From an uncultured Bacteroidales bacterium (GTDB lineage Bacteria > Bacteroidota > Bacteroidia > Bacteroidales > WCHB1-69): DNA of 38,623 bases. A program made the position numbers and the translations under genes. Each line of letters begins with the position of its first letter. Within the stretch, counting starts at the first letter, position 1. The DNA lies in NCBI GenBank assembly GCA_946186495.1, contig CAMHNQ010000026.1:1-38623 (forward strand), written 5' to 3'. The notes beneath the pieces were generated by a model. That model saw only the letters and a list, made by a program, of their open reading frames with translations. It did not search any database and was not told the origin of the DNA. This document shows, piece by piece, positions 32,310-38,623 of this stretch.

Positions 32310-35300
32310 TCACAAGGTGATCACGCTTCCCTTGGTTTTGCGTGGTGAACCGCTTGAAGTGCGATATTCGATGATGTAATTGAAGATGTTGTCGTGATAG
32401 ACTTTCCCGTTCACTTTCCCGTCCCAACGGAAGTACTTGCTGTTGGATTTGAATACCAAAACACCCCAACGATTGTAGATTTCGACGCTGAACATGTAAT
32501 CGCCAATCTGGTTGAGGAGCGGTTCGGGGATGCCGAAATCGTCGTTGATGCCGTCTCCGTCTGGCGAAAAGGCCGTGGGAAGCAGAATCTCCTGTTCGCA
32601 GGGCTGAAGGGTGATGCTGGCCTCCACCGCGCAGTCGCCTTGTGATGCTGTGACCGTATATGTTCCTGCATCATAGATTGTTATGGCCGGACTACTTTCT
32701 CCGGTGCTCCAGCGGTAGTCTTCCAATGTGGACTGCGCTTCCAATACTGCGCTACCGTCATTGCAGAAGTTGCTGGTGTGCAGGACAATAGCAAGACTGG
32801 TGTCCACAAAAGCCAGATGGAGGGTGTCTGTTTGCTCGCAACCGTTTTCATCAAAGTGAGTGAATGTGTAAATTCCCGGTTCCGTGTATGTTTCCCCGTT
32901 CCAGCTATAACTACCGCACGCATATTCGGAAGTGGCAGTATGAACAGGGTGATGGACGGTGAGTAGGAGAGTGACTATGGAGTCGCAACCGTTGGCGGCG
33001 CCGCCTGGGATGGTGAACGTCGGGTTGGTGTCCGGAGTCTCCGTGTATTCTACACCATGCCAGTTGAAAGACTCGCAAGCGATGACCGTGGTGTCGCTAT
33101 GGGCGGTGTGGTGGATGGTGAGGTGCAGAGTGACTATGGAGTCGCAGCCGTTGGCGGCACCGCCGGGAACAGTGAAGGTTGGGGCATCCTGCGGAGTCTC
33201 AGTGTAAGTCTGTCCGTGCCAGGTGAAGGATTCGCAAGCGGTGACCGTGGTGTCGAAGTGGGCGTTGTGGAGGACGGTGAGGTGCATGGTGACAATGGAG
33301 TCGCAGCCGTTGTGGTTGCCGCCCGGAATCGTGAAAGTCGGGTTGGCCGTGGGTGTTTGGGTGTAGGTCTGCCCGTGCCAGGTAAACGACTCGCAGGCCG
33401 TGGCAGTGGTGTCGCCATAGGTGGTGTGGTGGATGGTGAGGTGCAGGGTGACGATGGAGTCGCAGCCGTTGTGGTTGCCGCCTGCCATGGTGAAGGTCGG
33501 GGCGGTCGGCGGCGTTTGGGTGTAGGTCTGCCCGTGCCAGGAAAACGATTCGCAGGCCGTGGCGGTGGTGTCGCCGTAAGTGGTGTGGTGGACGGAGAGG
33601 TGCAGGGTGACAATGGAGTCGCAGCCATTGTGGTTGCCGCCTGGAATCGTGAAGGTCGGGGCGGTCAGTGGCGTTTGGGTATATGTCTGCCCGTGCCAAG
33701 TGAATGACCCGCAGGCTACGGCGGTCGTGTCTCCGTGTGTTGCCTGGTGGACAGTGAGATGCAGCGTGATGATAGAGTCACAACCGTTGGCGGCGCCGCC
33801 TGGGATGGTGAACGTCGGGTTGGTGTCCGGAGTCTCCGTGTATTCTACACCATGCCAGATGAAAGACTCGCAAGCGCTGGCGATAGTGTCGCTGTATGCA
33901 TTGTGGTTGATGGTGAGAACAAGTGTGATGAGACTGTCACAGCCGAGACTGTTGACGGTTTCTTGAGTGTAGGTGTTTGATTCATGATACTCTATTCCGT
34001 TTAGGATATAGGGAATGTCATTTTGGTTGACTGTGACAATCAGCGTGGTGTCCGAAGAGGGGAGAATGTTGAGGTGCAGGGTGATAGTTGAATCACAGCC
34101 GCAGTGAGTGTGATGATGGAAGACAAATGCGGAAGTGGTGGTCCCGGATTGGAACACGGTGTCCCCGTAGGTGTATGGCAGCTCGTTTTCACAGATGGTG
34201 AGCGTGTCGTGTGTGGAATACGAGGGCAGGACGGTGACGTTGAACGTTACGATGCTGTCGCATCCAGTGGCGGTTGCTACAGTGTCATGATAACTTCCTG
34301 ATTCTATAACCGTTTGACCATTGAATAAGAAAGTGTCCCCTTGACAGAAGGATGTGTCAACGGATGCTCGGATGACAGGGTTGACATAAAGATACTGGAC
34401 ATGTTGTGTGCTCTGACAGGGAGTTGCTACCGTCCAAGTTCTGGCAATGGTGTCCTGTTGGCCGTCACCAGTGAAGTGAATATCCGTGTAGGAGACAGCG
34501 AGATGCTCTGCGGAGGTGCAGTTGTCGGTCATTTCGGATGGAACGCCCGTGATGGAAGTGTCGGCGTTGAACGAGCCGTCGGCATTTCGGCACAAGGTGA
34601 TGTCTGCAGGAGGCGTGAAGGTGGGCAAGAGGGTGTCTATGACGAAGATGTTGTGCGTAAGGGTGGAGGTGTTCCCGCAGGCATCGGTAATTGTGTAGGT
34701 GCGAAGAATGAAAAGTTGGCATTCAGATGAGGTTACCTGGTCTTGATAACTGAGGCCTAAGAACCCGTTGCTGGTGCAATTGTCTGTGATTGTGACGTCT
34801 TCGGAAGCGTGGAGTGCGGCTGCAGATGCATAGGCGGAGGGCGCGTCCTCGGGGGAACATCCGTAGGCGGTAAGATCGGGCAGGGAGCCGATGACAGCTG
34901 GAGGTGCCGTGTCCACAAGTTGGACGAAATTGGTGGCTGAAGTGGAGCATACGCCGTCGTCGAAAGTTACGGTGTAGGGGAGCGTGTTTCCGCACAAGTC
35001 GGAAAAGTTGGGGAAAGTGCGGGAGATACTGTTGTTGACGGGTGAGACGGCGTTGGTGAGCGTCTCTGTTGTCTCGCCGAAAGCCCAAGTCACAGTGTTG
35101 TGGTCGCCGACGACCGGAGTGATGGTTACAGTGAGGGAGATGCTGTCGGCAGACGGACAGGAGGATGTCTGCTGAGTAAGGATGTCGGCAGGCTCTTGGA
35201 CAGTGAGATGGAGATAGACGGTGCTGTCACATCCGATGGTGGTTGTGTCATATAATATATATGTAGTATCTCCAGCGTGGGTGGCGGTGATGTCAAAACC

Positions 35301-38300
35301 GTTTTCCTGATATATGCCCCCGACGCACAGCGTGGCATCGAGGTGGGTGACTGCCGGGGAATGGACGCGGAGGATGAGCGTGAGGGTTTCAGGACACCTG
35401 TTTGGATAGAGTATCTGGTTGTAGGTGACGAGTTGCTCGTAGGAGAACGTCCCAGGAGAACTTGGTTGGATGGGTTGGAAATAGGGACTGTAGTAGGTGT
35501 CTCCAAGACAGATGTCCGCATAAGTGGTGTCCCGGATTTCATCGGCGATGTTGAGGTTGATGGTCACCACACTGTCGCAACCCGTCGTGGTTTGCAGTGT
35601 GATGGGGTAAATGCCCTCTTCGGAATAAGTATGCCCGTTGAAAGTGAATGTGGTGCCGTAGCAGATGGTGGTGTCAAAGGAAACGGTGGAGGAGTGCCGT
35701 ATGGTAAGGTTCAGCGTGACGATGGAGTCGCAGCCTGCCGAATTGGTCAACGTGACGGTCGGGGTGCCGGTGCTTTCGGTGTAGGTGATGTCGTCGATCC
35801 AGGTGAAGGAGTCGCAGGTGTCAATGGTGACGGTGCTGTAAGTTGGGCTGAGCATGGTGACGGCGACGGTGGTGATGCTGTCGCAGCCGTTGAGTGCTGA
35901 CGGCACGGTGTCGGTCAGGACGGTGTCGGCGGTGACGGCGAGATGGAAGCCGAGGCCGTCGTACGTGTCGCCGAAGCAGACACTCGCGCTGGCGAATACG
36001 CGCACGACGGTATCGACATGGAGGTGCATGGTAAGCACACTGTCGGCCCCGGAGGCGGCCGCAAGGGTGACGGAGGCGGTGCTGTCGGCGGGCGCGTGGA
36101 AGGTGACACCGTTCCAGGTGAACGGAAGTTCGGTTTCGCAGACGGTGTCATAGACACTGGCTGCGACATTGTTGCTGACGATAAGCGTGAGATGGATAGT
36201 GGAGTCGCAGCCTGCGGCGTTGGGGACGACCACGGTGTACTCGCCCGCATCCATAAAGGCGATGGTGTCGTTGATATGGTACGGCAGATCATTCTCCACG
36301 ACCGTGGCCGTGAATGCGCTCTCGGTGGAGTGGCGTATGGTCAGGTTCAAGGTGACCGCGCTGTCACAGCCCACGGCATTGGTGAGAGTGACGGTCGGCG
36401 TGCCGGTGCTCTCGGTGTAGGTGACGCCGTCAATCCAAGTGAAGGAGTCGCAGGTGTCAACGGTCACGGTGCTGTAAGTCGGGCTGAGCATGGTGACGGC
36501 GACGGTGGTGATGCTGTCGCAGCCAGTGAGCGCGGAGGCGGTGGTGTCGGTCAGCACGGTGTCGGCGGTGATGACCACATGGAAGCCGAGACCGTCGTAC
36601 GTGTCGCCGTAACAGACGCTCGCGGCGGCGTTGACGCGCACGACGGTATCGACATGGAGGTGCATGGCGAGCACGCTGTCGGCACCGGAGGCGGCCGCAA
36701 GGGTGACGGTGGCGGTGCTGTCACCGGCGGTATGGAAGGTGACCTCGTTCCAGGTGAACGGGAGCTCCGTCTCGCAGACGGTGTCGTAGGCGTTGGCCGT
36801 GACATTGTTGCTGACGATAAGCGTGAGGTGGATGGTGCTGTCGCATCCGGCGGCATTGGGGATAATCACGGTGTACTCGCCCTCCTCATCAAAGGCAATG
36901 GTGTCGTTGATATGGTACGGCAGATCATTCTCCACGACCGTGGCGGTGAATGCGCTCTCGGTGGAGTGGCGTATGGTCAGGTTCAAGGTGACCGCGCTGT
37001 CACAGCCCACGGCATTGGTGAGAGTGACGGTCGGCGTGCCGGTGCTCTCGGTGTAGGTGACGCCGTCAATCCAAGTGAAGGAGTCGCAGGTGTCAACGGT
37101 CACGGTGCTGTAAGTCGGGCTGAGCATGGTGACGGCGACGGTGGTGATGCTGTCGCAGCCAGTGAGCGCGGAGGCGGTGGTGTCGGTCAGCACGGTGTCG
37201 GCGGTGATGACCACATGGAAGCCGAGACCGTCGTACGTGTCGCCGTAACAGACGCTCGCGGCGGCGTTGACGCGCACGACGGTATCGACATGGAGGTGCA
37301 TGGCGAGCACGCTGTCGGCACCGGAGGCGGCCGCAAGGGTGACGGTGGCGGTGCTGTCACCGGCGGTATGGAAGGTGACCTCGTTCCAGGTGAACGGGAG
37401 CTCCGTCTCGCAGACGGTGTCGTAGGCGTTGGCCGTGACATTGTTGCTGACGATAAGCGTGAGGTGGATGGTGCTGTCGCATCCGGCGGCATTGGGGATA
37501 ATCACGGTGTACTCGCCCTCCTCATCAAAGGCAATGGTGTCGTTGATATGGTACGGCAGATCATTCTCCACGACCGTGGCGGTGAATGCGCTCTCGGTGG
37601 AGTGCCGTATGGTCAGGTTCAAGGTGACCACGCTGTCACAGCCCACGGCATTGGTCAACGTGACGGTCGGGGTGCCGGTGCTCTCGGTGTAGGTGACGCC
37701 GTCGATCCAGGTGAAGGTGTCGCAGGTGTCAACGGTGACGGTGCTGGCCGTGGACTGGTTGACAGTCAAGTGCAATGTCACGACGGAGTCGCAACCGTTG
37801 GCGGCGGTGAAAGTCTGGATGTAGTTGCCAGTACTGTCATACGTTGAACCGTTCCAGGTATAAGAGACACACGCCTCTTGGGTGATTTCGTTGGTGACGT
37901 GCTGTTTGATAGTCACATTGACGATGTTGGAGTTGGAACATCCTGTGGTGGTGTCGGTGACGGTGACGGTATAGGTGCCTGCGTCCCCAATCGTGGCATT
38001 TTCAATATAGGGATTTTGTTCAGAAGAACTATATCCATTGGAGTTTGTCCATTGGAAGGTCGCATTTGTGGCGTTGGTAGTGGCAGTCAGTTTCAGTGTG
38101 TCATTCACGCAGGGCGTATTAGCGGATGCGGTGACTTCAATCGTATTGTTGTCAGTGATGATGGTTGCAGATTTGGAGGAGGAACATCCGTTTTCATCCG
38201 TCACAGTGACTGTGTAATTTCCGGCGTTGAGCGGGGCGAAAGTGTTTCCAACAGGCGTTATACCATTGCTGATGGTGTAAGTATAGCCATCTCCCGTTGG

Positions 38301-38623
38301 AGCAGTGACGGTGATGCTGCCGTTGATGGAGGTGCAGGAGGTGTTGTTGGTGGTGGAAAGGATGGGGGTGGAGGGGAGGGAATGGGTGGTCAGGGTCAAC
38401 GTCACGGTGCTGTCGCAGCCGTGGGATGTCTGCAGGTTCAGCGTGTGCGTGGTCGTGCCCGCGGCAGTGGGCGTGATGTCGAATCCGTTCTGCGTGTAGC
38501 TTCCGCCCAGACAGATTTCGCCGTCCAGGGAGGTCGTCTTGGTCGGGTTGGTCACCAGGGTCAGGGTGACGGTGCTGTCGCAGCCGTGGGATGTCTGCAG
38601 GTTCAGCGTGTGCGTGGTCGTGC
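32310..38623 (-). CDS. Giant repeat adhesin with T9SS type B signal, 5' end outside window
   Basis: The frame is open from the right edge to the stop at 32310, more than 2100 aa. The GTG at 38555 is only an internal codon, because the frame continues upstream as another copy of the same repeat. The protein is almost all repeats built on a GCDS motif (GCDSTVTLTL, GCDSIVTLHLTV), each with a second cysteine some 20-40 residues earlier. Near 34600-34910 there are HYR/Ig-like segments (TITDACGNTSTL, LPTFTPPADITLC). The C-terminus is a CHU_C domain beginning LLPTAFSPDGDGINDDFG and including VEIYNRWGVLVF, the type B T9SS sorting signal. The protein should be exported by T9SS and displayed or released. 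An adhesive stalk is inferred. Highly similar internal repeats suggest copy-number change. Confidence 0.92.
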   Translation of the reverse strand, partial: TTTHTLNLQTSHGCDSTVTLTLVTNPTKTTSLDGEICLGGSYTQNGFDITPTAAGTTTHTLNLQTSHGCDSTVTLTLTTHSLPSTPILSTTNNTSCTSINGSITVTAPTGDGYTYTISNGITPVGNTFAPLNAGNYTVTVTDENGCSSSKSATIITDNNTIEVTASANTPCVNDTLKLTATTNATNATFQWTNSNGYSSSEQNPYIENATIGDAGTYTVTVTDTTTGCSNSNIVNVTIKQHVTNEITQEACVSYTWNGSTYDSTGNYIQTFTAANGCDSVVTLHLTVNQSTASTVTVDTCDTFTWIDGVTYTESTGTPTVTLTNAVGCDSVVTLNLTIRHSTESAFTATVVENDLPYHINDTIAFDEEGEYTVIIPNAAGCDSTIHLTLIVSNNVTANAYDTVCETELPFTWNEVTFHTAGDSTATVTLAAASGADSVLAMHLHVDTVVRVNAAASVCYGDTYDGLGFHVVITADTVLTDTTASALTGCDSITTVAVTMLSPTYSTVTVDTCDSFTWIDGVTYTESTGTPTVTLTNAVGCDSAVTLNLTIRHSTESAFTATVVENDLPYHINDTIAFDEEGEYTVIIPNAAGCDSTIHLTLIVSNNVTANAYDTVCETELPFTWNEVTFHTAGDSTATVTLAAASGADSVLAMHLHVDTVVRVNAAASVCYGDTYDGLGFHVVITADTVLTDTTASALTGCDSITTVAVTMLSPTYSTVTVDTCDSFTWIDGVTYTESTGTPTVTLTNAVGCDSAVTLNLTIRHSTESAFTATVVENDLPYHINDTIAFMDAGEYTVVVPNAAGCDSTIHLTLIVSNNVAASVYDTVCETELPFTWNGVTFHAPADSTASVTLAAASGADSVLTMHLHVDTVVRVFASASVCFGDTYDGLGFHLAVTADTVLTDTVPSALNGCDSITTVAVTMLSPTYSTVTIDTCDSFTWIDDITYTESTGTPTVTLTNSAGCDSIVTLNLTIRHSSTVSFDTTICYGTTFTFNGHTYSEEGIYPITLQTTTGCDSVVTINLNIADEIRDTTYADICLGDTYYSPYFQPIQPSSPGTFSYEQLVTYNQILYPNRCPETLTLILRVHSPAVTHLDATLCVGGIYQENGFDITATHAGDTTYILYDTTTIGCDSTVYLHLTVQEPADILTQQTSSCPSADSISLTVTITPVVGDHNTVTWAFGETTETLTNAVSPVNNSISRTFPNFSDLCGNTLPYTVTFDDGVCSTSATNFVQLVDTAPPAVIGSLPDLTAYGCSPEDAPSAYASAAALHASEDVTITDNCTSNGFLGLSYQDQVTSSECQLFILRTYTITDACGNTSTLTHNIFVIDTLLPTFTPPADITLCRNADGSFNADTSITGVPSEMTDNCTSAEHLAVSYTDIHFTGDGQQDTIARTWTVATPCQSTQHVQYLYVNPVIRASVDTSFCQGDTFLFNGQTVIESGSYHDTVATATGCDSIVTFNVTVLPSYSTHDTLTICENELPYTYGDTVFQSGTTTSAFVFHHHTHCGCDSTITLHLNILPSSDTTLIVTVNQNDIPYILNGIEYHESNTYTQETVNSLGCDSLITLVLTINHNAYSDTIASACESFIWHGVEYTETPDTNPTFTIPGGAANGCDSIITLHLTVHQATHGDTTAVACGSFTWHGQTYTQTPLTAPTFTIPGGNHNGCDSIVTLHLSVHHTTYGDTTATACESFSWHGQTYTQTPPTAPTFTMAGGNHNGCDSIVTLHLTIHHTTYGDTTATACESFTWHGQTYTQTPTANPTFTIPGGNHNGCDSIVTMHLTVLHNAHFDTTVTACESFTWHGQTYTETPQDAPTFTVPGGAANGCDSIVTLHLTIHHTAHSDTTVIACESFNWHGVEYTETPDTNPTFTIPGGAANGCDSIVTLLLTVHHPVHTATSEYACGSYSWNGETYTEPGIYTFTHFDENGCEQTDTLHLAFVDTSLAIVLHTSNFCNDGSAVLEAQSTLEDYRWSTGESSPAITIYDAGTYTVTASQGDCAVEASITLQPCEQEILLPTAFSPDGDGINDDFGIPEPLLNQIGDYMFSVEIYNRWGVLVFKSNSKYFRWDGKVNGKVYHDNIFNYIIEYRTSSGSPRKTKGSVITL
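32991..33944 (-). repeat. Six 159-bp (53-aa) tandem repeats
   Basis: Each unit encodes a form of ACESFTWHGQTYTQTP, then PTFTIPGG and NGCDSIVTLHLTV. The period is 159 bases, for example GTTGGCGG at 32991 and again at 33150. Units differ by scattered substitutions. The first and last share the VEYTETPDTNPTFTIPGG variant and the inner ones share QTYTQTP, which suggests exchange between copies. Confidence 0.85.
36262..37533 (-). repeat. Two nearly identical 636-bp tandem copies
   Basis: 36262-36897 and 36898-37533 are in register with a period of 636 bases (212 codons). By eye they differ at only one base (36309 versus 36945). Flanking partial copies at about 35680-36261 and 37534-37740 follow the same register but are clearly diverged. 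Each unit holds three or four GCDS-type modules. Confidence 0.9.
38404..38623 (-). repeat. 165-bp-period repeat at the window edge
   Basis: The 55 bases at 38404-38458 recur exactly at 38569-38623, where the window stops. The period is 165 bases (55 codons). The second copy shows that the reading frame and repeat array continue to the right. Confidence 0.8.

Noticed and set aside
32991-37533. Regular direct repeats considered as a CRISPR array
   Set aside because: Units are long (159 and 636 bases), abut without unique spacers, and lie in one continuous reading frame. No cas gene is present.
35943-37847. 634-codon open frame on the plus strand opposite the giant adhesin
   Set aside because: It is antisense to the clear T9SS protein and stays open only because the repeats underneath are GC-rich and in phase. 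It shows no recognisable domain and its repeats mirror those of the real gene.

Overview
The window looks like a chromosomal segment from a member of the Bacteroidota, most likely an anaerobic Bacteroidales-type organism. Four things point there. Several proteins are built for the type IX secretion system (T9SS), with type A and type B (CHU_C/gliding-motility) C-terminal signals. At least eight transcription units are preceded by the Bacteroidota -7 box TAnnTTTG. There are SPII lipoproteins, and there is an Rnf complex. No tRNA, rRNA, CRISPR array, insertion sequence or phage gene was seen. All assignments come from reading motifs; no database search was run.

Layout. 1-1290 (minus): a collagen-like exported protein, cut by the left edge, and a small T9SS type A protein. 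1456-4104: a perfect 20-bp palindrome, then an overlapping LuxR-type response regulator and TPR histidine kinase. 4108-4367: a bidirectional terminator and a candidate small RNA. 4368-8391 (minus): a prolyl-oligopeptidase lipoprotein, a BaiN/HI0933-type flavoprotein and guanylate kinase (the last two overlap by ATGA). 8447-13290 (plus): a GH20 hexosaminidase lipoprotein, then a choice-of-anchor-L/PKD/type B surface protein broken by an in-frame TAG. 13315-19348 (plus): rnfD, rnfG, rnfE and rnfA without rnfB or rnfC, a single-span membrane protein and a U32-family protein. 19403-21556: a divergent pair, an exported nitroreductase-flavin reductase fusion (minus) and an EamA transporter (plus). 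21738-24362: an aromatic amino acid lyase that looks more like a tyrosine ammonia-lyase than a histidase, convergent with a threonine aldolase.

24403-38623 (minus) is a surface-protein locus: three consecutive very large repeat proteins. The outermost (more than 2100 aa, running off the right edge) ends in a type B T9SS signal. It contains six 159-bp repeats, a nearly identical 636-bp tandem duplication and a 165-bp-period repeat at the window edge. The other two have signal peptides, share the same GCDS-type two-cysteine repeats and a related WYLP module, but show no recognisable sorting domain.

The parts most worth a second look are this locus, the amber-interrupted surface gene, the split Rnf set, the likely mislabelled ammonia-lyase, and the small non-coding elements at 1456-1475, 4225-4324 and 16310-16341.
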